From: Lineus longissimus
Taxonomy: Eukaryota; Nemertea; Pilidiophora; Heteronemertea; Lineidae
Assembly (NCBI RefSeq): GCF_910592395.1
Contig: NC_088317.1
Coordinates: forward strand, 7,876,001-7,940,000
Direction: 5' to 3'
DNA: 64,000 nucleotides
A program made the translations under genes and the position numbers. Numbering within the stretch: position 1 is the first letter of the stretch; each line of letters opens with the position of its first letter. The notes below the pieces were generated by a model. The model saw nothing but the letters and a program-made list of their open reading frames with translations, was not told the DNA's origin and made no database searches. Shown piece by piece: positions 21,646-33,535 of this stretch.

Positions 21646-23261
21646 ATGGCTGCTGCAAGCATGGCGAGCGAAGATTGTGCGGGAGATTTGTTTGACGATG
21701 ATTTGGTTGTTGATGAAGGCAATGGTGTGATTCAACCCTACATGTACGAGCCAGTAGTGGAAAGTGCGGAAGATGATTCAGATTCTTGTTCTGAATCGGG
21801 TGAAGGTGATGATGGGGAGATGGATGATGAGCGACTTGATCGCATAGAAAATATCGATTGGTGAGTTCCCAGTGCATGCCATGTGTATAGGTGCGGCATC
21901 AGCTGGGCATATAGGGGGCCTATGCTGATACGAGCTATGTCATCATGTGCATGTATTCATGTACATCTCTACCTAGGGCTCCATCGTTCACGGATCAAGT
22001 GTTGTCAGTAAACAGTTAGTGTTTTTCTTCTCGAATATGTCGAAACCACAACGTATCTTGAGTTGAGTGAGTTCATTCCACATGGTTATTTTATAGTAGG
22101 ATCTCGGATCGGAATACTAAACCTCAGGGTTTGGCAGTAGGCCTACTCGAATGGAGTGAACTCTAGGCCTAATAATTTAGATTATTACTGTACTGAGACT
22201 CTTTCATTGCGGAGCATTACCACACCAAATAGTGAAATACTACACCCGCGCAAAGACAACAGTTTATTCTCACCGTAACAACTTAAGGCGAAAGCCTTCG
22301 ACAATACTAAATTGATTGATTGAAACCCTGCTAAATCTTAATCACTGAGCTGAGCTCCAGGGGCCTGCCTGCACTCACTGGAAGTGGAAATCGGGCCTAA
22401 TTCTGGCTCAGGATGATATTATGATGGCCACCGCCATCAATGAATCAGGGCTAGGCCTAGGGTAGGCTAAATTTGAACACGGGAGCCAATTTTGGCTCAG
22501 GTTGAGCATGGGTTGAGCCAAAAGTGGCTCATGTGTTGAAATTTGGCCTACCCTAGGCCTAGGCCCTGATTCATTGATGGCGGTGGCTATCATAATATAA
22601 TCACTGCTGTATAACAATAACATTTATATTATACTTGTATTTGTAGGTGTCATTGTGGTGTCTGCACTCCAGAAGAGAAGGGGAGGGAATCCTTGTGCTG
22701 CTCAGACTATTCACCAGTCCAGGCCAAGCTGAAAATAGAATGCATCACGCAACACCCAGGTTATTCCAGCACCTGTCTTGATAGATGGATGCTGGAAATG
22801 TCGATGAATCAATACATCGAAGAGCAGGGACAAATAGGCGATGACCAGCCCATTCTCAAGTAAGTACCAAACAATGATAACCACCCCCATCGCTGTATAA
22901 TTGAAGACAAGAACAGGCAATATCAATTCAGAAATGAGATTTGTTTTCTCCCTTCGATGACTAGAAATATAGAAAATAGATGTATTAAAATGTGTCTACA
23001 TGTATTAAGTAATAATGTTACAAGTTTTCAATAAATTGAAAAAAGACTGTCAATTAAATGTACAAACATTGTTTTCTTCCCAACAATTTCAGGTTATATC
23101 GATACGTGGCCTACAGGAACCTTGTCCGTTTAGTTTGGAAGAGGTTGGGGAGAAGGAACTGTTTGCCGCTCCCTGTTTGTGCTGGGGACAAGATACGTGC
23201 TGCTTGGCCTGCTCCGGACAATGACGGGTACACAGGATTCAAGTATCCTACGTTCAATTGA
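21646..23261 (+). CDS. P2X7 intracellular-domain-like protein (3 exons, 198 aa)
   Basis: Exons are 21646-21860, 22647-22859 and 23093-23261, with donors gtgagt and gtaagt and acceptors tttgtag and tttcag. Splicing gives one frame from ATG to TGA. Exon 1 encodes an acidic, Ser-rich N-terminus. The exon 1/2 junction forms WCHCGVC. Exon 2 adds CCSDY and a helical stretch with CITQHPGYSSTCLDRWML. Exon 3 encodes LYRYVAYRNLVRLVWKRLG and ends GYTGFKYPTFN. This Cys-rich order, including the AYR and YxGFK motifs, is that of the C-terminal zinc-binding ballast domain of the P2X7 receptor, which also occurs as stand-alone proteins in many invertebrates. There are no membrane segments or channel domain, so it is not a purinoceptor. 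It is entirely nested in an SDR intron on the same strand. An alternative start is Met 21661. Confidence 0.85.
22416..22599. mobile_element. Hairpin MITE in intron 1 of the P2X7-domain gene
   Basis: An almost perfect inverted repeat: arm 22416-22478 (attatgatggccaccgcc, then a TAGGCCTA-containing stretch) pairs with 22535-22599. The short loop holds a 'ttggctcaggttgagc' phrase. It is about 184 bp long, has no coding content, and ends in AT-rich flanks that suit a TA target. Confidence 0.7.
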
Positions 23262-23331
23262 TTTGGTGTGACCGTTCAACTGATCTGTGATAGTGAACTC
23301 TGATGGTGCTATGAATGAACTCTACAGTTTG

Positions 23332-23507
23332 TTAAACCTCGTTTTGGTTTAAACTCTGTGGCAGTACTGAATCTTCTATCAGGTGATTGCCAACTTCCTC
23401 TAATCGGCCTTCATCAGCCGTCACAAAACCATCATCCTGCTCGGCTGCCTTCCCGCCTCTTCTCCATACAACAAGTTGCATCCCGCTACCACCTCTGCTA
23501 CAGCCTG
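23332..23507 (-). CDS. Candidate 3' exon of the THAP gene (unconfirmed junction)
   Basis: The minus strand shows tttctcaatag, then a 58-codon open frame (for example GKAAEQDDGFVTADEGRLEE) ending in TAA, just downstream of the THAP exon. The composition looks coding. However, this frame needs phase 1, whereas the THAP exon leaves in phase 0, so either a small exon or an indel is missing or the segment is unrelated. It lies 70 bp from the convergent P2X7-domain gene. Confidence 0.35.
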
Positions 23508-23860
23508 CTATTGAGAAACAACAATTTTAAATAGAAGGCCTATCATAATAGACTAATAGGAATAGGAATTTTGTATTTGACTTGCTCCTACATCTGAAGG
23601 TAGCCTAGTAGGTGCAGTCGTGCAGTATCAATTATGAAAATTATCAAGTTGTAGTCTTAAAATGTCCTCAGGCTCTAGCAACACCACATCCTACACTTCA
23701 CCATGCCTACCCCATGGTCATGCACTCGAGATGGAGGTATTCCTAGCCTAGGCCTATAGCCATGGGGTAAAATTTCATGACTGAATTGTATCAAGCATAT
23801 ACCGTCAATGCACTGCATGCCATAGCCTACTATACTGATTTCATAATAAATAATAATCAC

Positions 23861-24223
23861 CTGCTGAAGTGCCCTCTTCTGCACAGCTGACCGCGGCGTA
23901 CTGGTCGTAGGCGTAACATCCATGGCATCGCCTTCACCATGACTGAAGACTGTAGGGAAGGCACCTGGCTTCAACAGGCGTTTTTTAGGGTCAAATCCTA
24001 TCGCACGGCATATGGCTGGGTCCAGCAGGTAATCTCCGGCAACGAAGTGCTTCGAACATACCCTCGCACCGAGAGACGGGACCCAAGAAGACGGACGATG
24101 CATGTGTCTAACCCATACTTTTCTGGCCTTCTTGTCGAGAGGAAAATTGTAATAACCGACCCCATCTACTTTCAACACCTTCGTTGAATCACTGCTGCAG
24201 TTTGGTGCGACGCAGTAAACCAT
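23861..24223 (-). CDS. THAP-domain protein, first coding exon
   Basis: Met at 24223 starts MVYCVAPNCSSDS. The C2CH THAP zinc finger continues with YYNFPLDKKARKVWVRHM, then VCSKHFVAGDYL and a final LKPGAFPTVF (the AVPTIF-type end). Cys, Cys, Cys-His and the P/W/F core are present, so the domain appears intact over about 85 residues. A Thr/Ser-rich linker follows. The donor is cag|gtgatt at 23861. THAP domains are sequence-specific DNA binders in host regulators and in P-element- or Kolobok-type transposases. Which applies here cannot be decided because the rest is not seen. The start at the exact THAP N-terminus argues for this Met over an upstream in-frame one. Confidence 0.82.
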
Positions 24224-24393
24224 TTTTGCATTAGAACATGTTAAATAATTGGTTTTACATGGTAGGAACGGCGTGAACGCCACCTGGAAGTAGAATCAGC
24301 TGTCTGATGAATGAAAACAAAACTGGTCTCCTGTCTTGCGCAGGCATCTGCAGCATGGCGTTTGTTAATGAGGCAATGGGATCAGTCTAACAA

Positions 24394-24414
24394 TGACAGC
24401 ACTAGTGACGTCAC
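24394..24414 (-). promoter_or_regulatory. Inverted copy of the CRE-containing 21-bp block
   Basis: This is the exact reverse complement of 21592-21612, containing TGACGTCA, and lies about 170 bp upstream of the THAP start codon. It could be a shared promoter element or the inner part of terminal repeats of a mobile cassette. Confidence 0.5.
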
Positions 24415-24940
24415 TCCTCATTTGGAATTCCCCAAAGAGAGTTTCCGAACGAAATACGAACTTGGGCGAAGCAAATTCACGCTGAGACTGGGCGGTTTAT
24501 TTGAATTTCTTTATTCGATGCGATATTTATGCAAATGAATTTACTACATTTGACATCTAAAGGTAACAAAAGGTTATCCTGATGTACTTTGATTAAGGAT
24601 AGGCCTAACTTTGGCATTTAACCTTTAATGTATTCTAAGTAAATTTGGATAGAAAATGACTTTGACACAAGTTGTCCAATGGTCATGATGTTACTGGCTT
24701 CACATTTGTGTCGGTTTCGAAATAATAATTGAAGCGATCTTTGATCGCTTAGTATATACGTGTCCATTTTGAAGGCACACTGTTGATCAAACTCATTTTT
24801 TACCAGAATCCTTCTTTCAAAGAAAAATAAAAAACATTCAGGTTGTTGATTTAAATACTGCAACAAGTCTGATGTAAATGATTTTGAAATCGAGTGGAAT
24901 AAACAAAAGAAAAAGCATGTTTTTGGTGGCAGTTCATTTT
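24415..24940. other. THAP-gene upstream flank, nothing else recognised
   Basis: On the minus strand, the words accgcc, gtgaa, ttcgcc and gttc occur in the same order as upstream of the P2X7-domain gene (21548-21590), with different spacing. No gene is supported. Confidence 0.4.
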
Positions 24941-27900
24941 TTTTAGCTCAGCTGACAAAGTCAGCGGAGCTAGTCAAATAGCTATTCGATTGGTGTCCGT
25001 CCTTCCATCCTTCCATCCATCCTGCCATCCTTCCATCTAGCCATCTGTAGCCAAGTTGGGCATTTTGTAATCATACAATCGAGGCACTTCAAATCTAGTC
25101 TTGCTTATAAATACCGCAGAAAATGTTGCTTACGGATAAAAATTTGGGCGATTCGACTCAAATTCAGCTCCCCAGGGGGCAAAAGGTGTAAATGAAAAAA
25201 CAATTTTTTGACGCTCTATTCCAGCAGATAAAAGCTTGAAATAAAGTTGAAAAGGTCTTCATGATACAGAAGTTTTGATATAAAATAGATTAGTGTCGAT
25301 TTATATCACCAGTTGGCGGTAGTGAGCAAAACTGTTTGACCCTGGATGATTCCGCTTTAAATTTCCCGCCGAGGTTACTTGGAGTACTATCATCAAGAAA
25401 ATGGCGGTGACCTTTTTATTTCTACCGGAGCGATGATTTTGAAAGTGACAAATTTTCTTTTTTTAAGCCTTTACGGAAATGTATTTTGGTACGAAACTTC
25501 ACACGTTCATAGAAAAGATCAACGAGAATGTGTTCAAATGCGCTCATAACGAAGAGTTCAACGGAATTTGGTCAAAACAACCTTCGAATGGAGTCAAATT
25601 TCTTAGCGAAATTGAAGCAACGACCTCATTATTTATCGTAATTTATGCAGATCTGAGTCCAGCTGATGGGTGATGTTCTGATTTGTGTTCAAACTATTGG
25701 AAACTTCGAAAATTAGTTCTATTAGTTCTACTATTCTGCAGGAGTATATTATAGCCATTGATGTTGACAGCTAAAAGCACGAAAACTTTGTTATGACTCG
25801 CCTTGAAAACATTCCTGGGTAAAATCCATTGAGATTAGCCGAGTTAATCTACTTTTTCCGTGCTTAAAATCTCTGCCACTGAATTCTATAAATAGAAACT
25901 AATAACTTCGCGGCAGTTTGGTTCCCATTGTGCGCCCTCCCACTTCACACCATGTCAGGAAGTTTTACGGAGAGGAAGGGCGTGCGGTAAGAAGAATGGC
26001 CAAAATGACGTCACGATTTCCTGGAAATGCCTCTTGCCAGACCAGTCAAGCATTGGGAAAGCATCTTTAATTCAGACAACGTTAGAACTAGAAAAACGAA
26101 TATGTTAATTTGCAAAAATTAAAACAAGATTTCACCACCAGTCAAATCGGAATACGACGGCGCAAAATGTTCTCGCTTTCCTCCTGCTAAAAAAACCTTG
26201 TTCCCGCACTTCTATTTTAATTTATGCCAAGGAATATGATATGATCTGTTTTCACTTGTTTGTAATTAAATGGTATTCATATAATGAGATCAATAGTAGT
26301 GTCCTGGTCAGATCCCATCGCTCAACTAGTCTTCTCTCCTCCCCGGCCAAGGTGCCTCACACGGACCTTCAGGTCCCCATACTCAAGACCAACTCTTACG
26401 ATATCACCCTCAAAACAACCCTGGCGTCATGAATTCACAGGTGCTCCTGTGAAATCTCAGTTCTAGTTTATTTATCAAACTTTATCGAGTGTTTTCGAAT
26501 CGAATGGATGCGTCAATCGTCGGGGCGGATTGATATGTGGTTAGGTTGTGCGTCCAAGGCGATTAGGTCATTCAGTTAGGGGCCTTGTCCAAATTATTCG
26601 CCGAAATTCACCGGCGAATTTCTGGCAAATTTACGGCGAATTTTTACAAGTTCGCCAAAATTCGCCAAAACCTCCTCAAAAATCGTCAAAAATTTGCCGG
26701 AAAGTTCAACAGAAATCGCCTAGAATTCGCCATAAAATCGCCATAAATTCGCCGAGAATTCGCCATAAAATCGCCACAAATTCGCCGGAAAATCGCCACA
26801 AATTCGCTGGAAAGTTCAACAGAAATCGCCTAGAATTCGCCATAAAATCGCCATAAATTTGCTGAGAATTCGCCATAAAATCGCCACAAATTCCCCGGAA
26901 AATCGCCAAAAATTCGCCGATAATTCGCCATAAATTCGCCGAAATTCGCCTTCAAAATCGCCCAAACTTCGCCAAACATCGTCAGAACTTCGCCAAAATT
27001 CGCCGGAGACTTTCGGCGAATTTAAGGCGAATTTGTGGCGTTTTTGGGGCGAATTACGGCGAATTTCGGCGAATAATTTGGACAAGGCCCCTTAGTTTGA
27101 GAAAGATCATGATGATGAAGATGCGTGTTGTGTTATCATAACCGGAAAATAAGTTGAAGTTATTATTAGTACTACGATTCTTACATGAGTAAAAAGTAGA
27201 CGTTTTAAGCAACACAATAATGTTACTCCCATAAAAAAACTGTCAATTCTCCTTACCACTCACAGAAGCCAAGCCATTGCTGTTAAGTTATGCAGGGGCT
27301 TAATTAATTACCTGCACTCCCTGTGGGGTGAATAACATTACCTTTTGAACAGCTGGATGTAGGGGGATGATTGGAACAGCCGGTATACCTGCTGACCTGC
27401 TGAACCCAGGTTAATGTTATTTTCAATCCACGATTGCAGGTCACCTGATTTTCGAGATTTCGCGGGAAATGAAATTGTAAACAAACGCATGTGTGCAGTT
27501 CAAATGTAAACAAAAATGTATTTTTGGTACTTTTGGTTGCTGGACTTGGGTTTTCCCGCAGTAAGGAGCTGGGGTCAAATTGGTGGTCTATTGTGCTGTT
27601 TTAGTCGGAGGTAGCCCTTGATTATGAAGGGATTTTCAAATTAAGGTGACCATGGTCTTTTTATGTGCTCAGCTCACCACAGCTTTCAATACTTGATGTA
27701 TCGGAATGAAGAGGCGCGCGGAACCTGACATGGCCTTACCAAGGAGCTGCTCACAGTGCTGAACTTCTAGCTTGCCTGTCGACTAAGTGCCTTTTTGGCC
27801 GAGACATTGCTACATGTAGGAGGAGCACACATTTTAATTTTATAGTAGTGATAGTACAGTTGGTTCGAGCCATTTGGAAGCCGACATGTGAAGACCTATC

Positions 27901-28738
27901 TGGGTTCTCCTTCTTCTCCGTATAAAAAGGGGCATATTGCTGACTAAGGAACAAGGCATATTGACATTGCTTCATCATCTCTATGGGACCAATTGATATA
28001 CTTTTATATGCACGCATACATCATGCCATTTCAGGGTCCGAGTCTGTGGACAATTGGTTTGATTAATTTGTCTCTTCGATATTGCTCCTTTATTGCATCA
28101 GATTTTCATCGCAATTCAATCTATTCAAGATATAGCCAATTTGAACCTGTCTGCGCCAAGGATAGATTGGTTCCTGATCAACTCACTAGGGATACGCAGT
28201 AGAGCACAATGTCATGAAAAACGACCCTTTGTATTGTAAATTCCAATCACCTGCAGGACAGGTCAATTTCTCTCAATAAAATTAATTTTGTTGACTCCTG
28301 TAATCTCTACCTTATTAAAAAAAAAGACAGTGGTGTTAGTCCCAAACTGGTAATTTCTATTTATTTTGACCTCTGTTAAATCAGGATACCTCTCATTTAC
28401 AGACAGCATTTTGTATCCTTGTGCTGTACAACCCAGCCTGGACATACAACAGTTGTCCATGGAGAAGTCTCATCCTCTCTGACACTTCTTTTCTGTAAAG
28501 CTACCGATACAACAAACTGAACTAGGGATATCTTCCGTTGCCTGTAATATTTACATACCATGGCTGATTAGTTCAATCATATTTCATCCAGCTGGCAGCT
28601 CTGCATTGGAAATTTTAGTGGTATAACGTGTTCTCTTGACCTTCAAACAGTAGTATAAAGCCAATATTTACTACTTTACACCCTCAGTCCTATGTTATTA
28701 GGTCATCCAGCTGAGCGCCAGGCCCTTGGGCCTCTTGT
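24941..28738 (+). mobile_element. Helentron-like element, family 2 copy A
   Basis: The 5' head is TTTTAGCTCAGCTGACAAAG, then TCAGCGGAGCTAGTC, followed by a tccatcc/gtccg-type microsatellite (24996-25045). The 3' end is CAGCTGAGCGCCAGGCCC-TT-GGGCCT, then CTTGTT. An internal phrase (gagtaaaaagtagacg, then caataatgttactccc, about 27187) recurs in the second copy at 40887, supporting one family. It is enlarged by the MITE at 26579-27091. The central part is unassigned. Confidence 0.6.
26579..27091. mobile_element. Harbinger-like MITE of AATTCGCC-type repeats
   Basis: The termini GGGGCCTTGTCCAAATTATT are exactly inverted at 27072-27091. The element is flanked by TTA on both sides (26576-26578, 27092-27094), the 3-bp TWA duplication of PIF/Harbinger elements. 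The interior is a degenerate short-period repeat of attcgcca/ataaaatcgcc, which creates spurious long frames on both strands. Confidence 0.78.
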
Positions 28739-29300
28739 TCCCTGAATGTAAAGGGAATCTGCATGCATTGTAAGACAAAGAAAGACTATTCCTAAATCCA
28801 ACCTAGAAAACATTCGTTTTCTAGCTAAATTTAGGGATAAGCTTATGTTACTAGTAGTGGTATTAAATACTAAATAAGGTGTTTAACACTAAATAAATGA
28901 TTTACTACCCATTAGCAACACAACATAAGGGTATGTTTACACATGACTTCTTTAACTTTGATGTTTATGTTAAAACCTCACTGATGATGTCATACTTCCA
29001 GTCACAATAGACTTTTGGTCAATGTTTACTCCCTAGATGTCGACACTTGAATGGTGATGTCATACTTCCACTCGCGGTGGACTTTTGGTCAACGTTTACT
29101 CCCTAGATGTGGACACTTGAATGGTGATATCATACTTCCACTCACGGTGGACTTTTGGTCAACGTTTACTCCCTAGATGTCGACACTTGAATGGTAGTAC
29201 TCCACATACCACCAGGCGAATTCATTCTGAGAACAACACAACCAGTCATTGAAAGGTTTCTGCTCAAGGACTCTCTTCAAAACAAGTGACCTTTCACTTA
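28739..29300. repeat. 70-bp tandem repeat (3 copies) and flank
   Basis: The phrase gtcatacttcca...gacttttggtcaa...gtttactccctagatgt occurs with catacttcca at 28991, 29061 and 29131, so the period is 70 bp. The flanking 28739-28980 is AT-rich with no recognised feature. Confidence 0.8.
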
Positions 29301-29308
29301 GAGATCTC

Positions 29309-30567
29309 TCACTCGCTTTTGACAATGGGAATTACAGGTTTGACAACTCTAACATACTGGGCAGACCGTTTGTTTGTGGCAGTGCTGCGAACATCCATGA
29401 CACCATCTGAACTTAGGCCAACTCTTTCTAAAATATCTTTGCCAGTTAACTTCCCTAATTTACACTTTAAAACTCTTATTTCCCTATCCTTCTCTAACAA
29501 ATCATATTCTAACTTGGCAGCTTCAACTTCAGCCTCATGTACCCGACTGTCACTGACCATACTGTTGAGCATACTCTACGTTTCTAATCTAACCACATTA
29601 TCTTTTAGTTCTGAAATGTCACCTTCTAATTTAAGGACAGTTTTGGAAAAAAACACTCTCCTGAAGAAAAAGCCGGCTTTGGAGTCGCTGGATTTCTGCA
29701 CAGTATCCTACACTCTCCTTGATTGTTGAGCCAAGCCTTTCCTGTAGAGATTTTGTTGACTGATTTATTTTAATGCACTCCAACGACTAAACCACTCACA
29801 ACCAAGTTGGTTAATAGTGACAGTGTCAACCAAGTGCTGCTGTTTTAGCTCAAGGATGGCACTGTCTCGTGAACGAATATCCTGAACATACAACTCCCGA
29901 ATTTGACTGGCTCTGTCCCATCAGAATGAGTGTGAATCGTTTCCTCCGTCAATCGGTTCAGCATACATGTGAAGAGGTGTATAGCCTCACATGTATCTCC
30001 ATTCTCATTCGCACTCATCTCTCCCAATCCCATATTGCCCACACCTAGTTGCTTAGCCCTTTCATTCAAGATGAATGCTTCGTTGAAGGGAACACTAAAC
30101 TCAAGTCCCGAGTTGTCAAAAGTAATCCATAGTGCACCATTTCGGATGCAAACAGTCTTTCCCAATTTGAGAACCCCCGTTTGATCACTGTATCGAACAA
30201 AGACGACTTCACCAACGGCTGGTAATTGGTCGTGACTCGAAACTTGTAATCTTCATAGAGGTCATCAATGACTACTGCATGTATACTTCCACTGAAGTCC
30301 TGAATGGTGTACTGTTTTGGATCAATATGTGACAACACAGTTCCTACATATACATCCCTCAGTAATTTAAACAGAACAGAGTCCCCAACGTTGAACATAG
30401 ACGACGTAACTTCTGACTTTACTGCCTTGGATTTCCTGCGTTTCCGCCCAAAATATCTTTTATGGCCGCCCGAACCAACTTTGGAATCCAACCTCGCTTT
30501 CTTCTGAGGAGGGCAGTCAGCATCATTTGAAGTCAAAGACTTCTCCATTTCATGGACTAGACAATAC
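29309..30567 (-). pseudogene. Decayed minus-strand gene with coiled-coil C-terminal half (family unknown)
   Basis: The minus strand has an acceptor (tttacaattccag) at about 30568 and an ATG at 30548. A basic, Lys/Arg-rich N-terminus is followed by FNVGDSVLFKLLRDVYVGTV and FSGSIHAVVIDDLYEDYKF, which looks like a small beta-barrel. A frame change near 30240 leads to PAVGEVVFVRYSDQTGVLKL and onward to about 29900. Another change is followed by RDSAILELKQQHL. Further on, SELKDNVVRL, a stop, then EVEAAKLEYDLLEKDREIRV gives a heptad-rich coiled coil to 29309. Good protein character in successive frames with at least three breaks suggests a pseudogene, or indel errors in the assembly. I do not recognise the family. 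Confidence 0.55.
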
Positions 30568-32449
30568 CTGGAATTGTAAAAGAGAATGAGTTGCAAAAAG
30601 GCGGGGGTCACCAACGGACACGGTCTCTGCTTGAATGCAGGATGTACTACAACATGTACGTCATGTACATGTACTGATATCTATCAAGCCTCATGCATCA
30701 ATCAACGGTATTCTTATTTCTAGTGCAGAGTCAATTATGATTTAGAGTATCATCACTTCTCACAATTCTAGTAGATCAGGGCGGATGTAGTAGGCCTACT
30801 CTCCACACCACCAACTGAAAATAAAGAAAAAGAAAATCTAGTACTTAGTAACTGAATGATGACCAGCACACTTGGCAGCCATGGATAAGGAACATGAAAG
30901 AATACACATTATAAAACAGACAAATCTGGTAGTGGTACCCCAGTTGAAAAATTTTGTTTCCACCTTTCCTGCAACCCCGACAATACAAAACCGTGTACTA
31001 ATCAATTGCATGAATTGTGTTCTTTGATTCTTTGAATAAATGCTGGCAGTGACAAATGACAATAGGCCTACAGACAATACACACGAGAAGTCGGAACAAA
31101 ATCTTAAATGTTGTCACAGAGCAAAAAAAGAAATGTTTATGCATAGGCACCCAGTCAACACAAGACACTGTTTGAACATCACCCTGTACAAAAAAAACAA
31201 AACAAATCCAATGTGTGGGTCAATGGGCAAGTCCATTGTGGTGTGGCCAAGGGTGATAAGCTCAGCACATACCGAAAAACTATTCAGTGTTTCAAAAGTT
31301 TGAAAACCAGATTCATCAAAAACATCCCTGAATTTGTTTTCCAGATAGACTACAATAAGTACTAAGTCATATTTTGGTTACAAGTTGCCAAAGAATTGTG
31401 GCTCATTTATATTTCCACCCAAACCGAACCCCTATCAGCACAATAGACTGAACCAACGAAACTTGAAACTGGACACTGGGTTTCAAATGCATATTTCTGG
31501 ATAAATAGTGCAAACAAAATTTTAAAAACGGAAACTACTTAAAGTTAGGATATTAATTAATATTTAAAGTAACTCGTACCACAAATAAACGACCAGGGGA
31601 ATCCGATGTTGTAAGATGAACATGGCACCTCGAGTTCATCTCAATCTGCAAGCCGGCCATTTTGAATCAGAGCAGATCCAAGTTCTAGGAGTGTCTGATT
31701 TGCTACGAAACTGAATTAAGATATGTTAAACGGTGGGGGTATTTATGATGAGTGATATTACACCTACCTGGGTATCTAGTTTGATGAAATTCGGAAATCT
31801 GCAACTTGTTGAAAAATCGATGAAAATACCGCAAATCGTCACTGTTTTATCAATTCTGATCCGAATTTCATGAAAGTTTGTAGCCGGGTGGCATGGCATG
31901 TGATAGACCTAATGAGCCAATCAAAACCGATGTATCTTTAAGCAGAACGTCTACAGGCTTGTGCTCGTGTTTTGAACGACGCCAACGCATTACCCTTTAG
32001 ACTGAATGGGTATTGCGATTGTGTGATGGAGACAATGTTTACATGTGGTTAACAAGCTTTTTGCACTGACCAATCGCTGGGCAGCAGGCCTGTGCTGGGG
32101 ATGGATCATTTCGATGTCATGTTTAGGCTTAGCTGAAACAGCTGTGAATATGTATCTGTATCCTTTTTATTCTCAAACTTCTGCATGTCAACCAGAACGG
32201 CTTGCCGTAGTTGGGTGGTGCAAGATACCATTGTCTTTCTAAAGGTGATTTTTTTAGTAGCCGGTTTATGTAGTTGGTAGGTTGGCAGGGTATCTAGAAA
32301 TTATTTCACTTCTTTGTTTTTTATCAGAGCAAGCGAGCTATGCTCTTGTGATGAAGTCATTTTATCTTGCTTTACTTGTTTCCACATTTTACTCAAAGAA
32401 CTGTAAGCCGCAGGACTTTCAGTGTTGTAGTACAAATCTCTCAGATACT
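30568..32449. other. SDR intron 2, no recognised feature
   Basis: Several short open segments occur but none shows a domain, splice pairing or repeat membership that I can support. A TAGGCCTA word occurs at 30791 and 31063. Confidence 0.45.
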
Positions 32450-32815
32450 GCCCAGGACCTAAATCTTACCAATTAAATTACTAATCAAATTAGCTATTTA
32501 TTGGTAATAAATGTGTAAGAAAAGTCTTAGCAATTAATTACTGAGTAATTTTTTGGTCAGATACATTTTAGTAATTAAAAAATTGGTAATTTATTTGTAA
32601 GGTAAAAATTAGAACAAAACAATTATTTTTTTCTTAGTAATAAATTACCAATTTATATTGTGTCAATGCTTTTCTTACAAGAATCTTATCAGAATAATCT
32701 TACTAAGATCTTAATTGCGAATTTATTAGCAAAAATAATCTTACTAAGATATATCTTACTAATTATTATCTTAATTGAAAATTACTGAGAAATGTCTTAG
32801 CTAAAAATATCATAT
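32450..32815. repeat. AT-rich degenerate repeat
   Basis: Variants of taattaaattactaa, cttactaagat and ttattggtaat recur in both orientations over about 365 bp. It is probably a degenerate foldback or low-complexity tract. Confidence 0.5.
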
Positions 32816-33535
32816 ATACAACACTTTTATGTCATAGTTAGCCTACCTACACTTATAAGCTGTTGCTCTGCGGACTGGCGAGCACAATTGCGTTCAAGCA
32901 TAGCTTTTTTTTGGCAAATTGCAAATCACGGTTGATTGTATCAGCATGGAGTAATTAGCTTTTAAGACAAGCTTACTCATTGACATCATCAACTGAATTC
33001 ATGTTGTGTGATACTACTCCACAACTTGGCTAATTACATGTAATTCAACTGCATGCTAATCCTTTAAATGCTGTACTGATTTACACTCGGAAATAGAAAC
33101 AAATCTAATGAATTGTTATTACTCTACAGGGCCGTAGCAAGAGAGGATGGGGGCAATTGCCGTCATCAAAAAAATGCTGTTACACAGAACAATAGTACGC
33201 AGTGCTCGGTTATAATCTTCGCTTGACTTGTATTGCAATGAATAACTTACAACTAGAATACAGGGATAAGTTCACTTCTATGTAAAGTTTTCCATGAAGT
33301 TCACTTAATGCGGCTTCACCAGTGTGCTTCAGTTAAGACGGTATGATACTGCATATGTTAATTCTTGACAGCATTTCATGAGGCAGGTGTACTGTCCCTT
33401 TAATGACAAACAAGTTCCAATCCCTCCCAGATTAGCATTCTCAGAGGAGACGACTTGGTTACAGTATGGATGTATGAGCTGGCCAACTGTTCAATATAAA
33501 TGTTTAACGCCGTGCACAATTAGCGGAACCAGTCA
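32816..33535. other. No recognised feature
   Basis: Intronic sequence without supported coding or repeat content. Confidence 0.4.

Noticed and set aside
21646-23261. Calling the three-exon gene a P2X7 receptor
   Set aside because: Only the cytosolic Cys-rich domain is present. No transmembrane or extracellular channel region is encoded.
26548-27085. 102-codon plus and 89-codon minus frames
   Set aside because: They are produced by the AATTCGCC-type short repeat inside a MITE, with low-complexity protein.
29286-29729. 147-codon plus-strand frame
   Set aside because: It is antisense to the coiled-coil pseudogene, and its Ser/Thr/Leu-rich composition is the mirror of that sequence.
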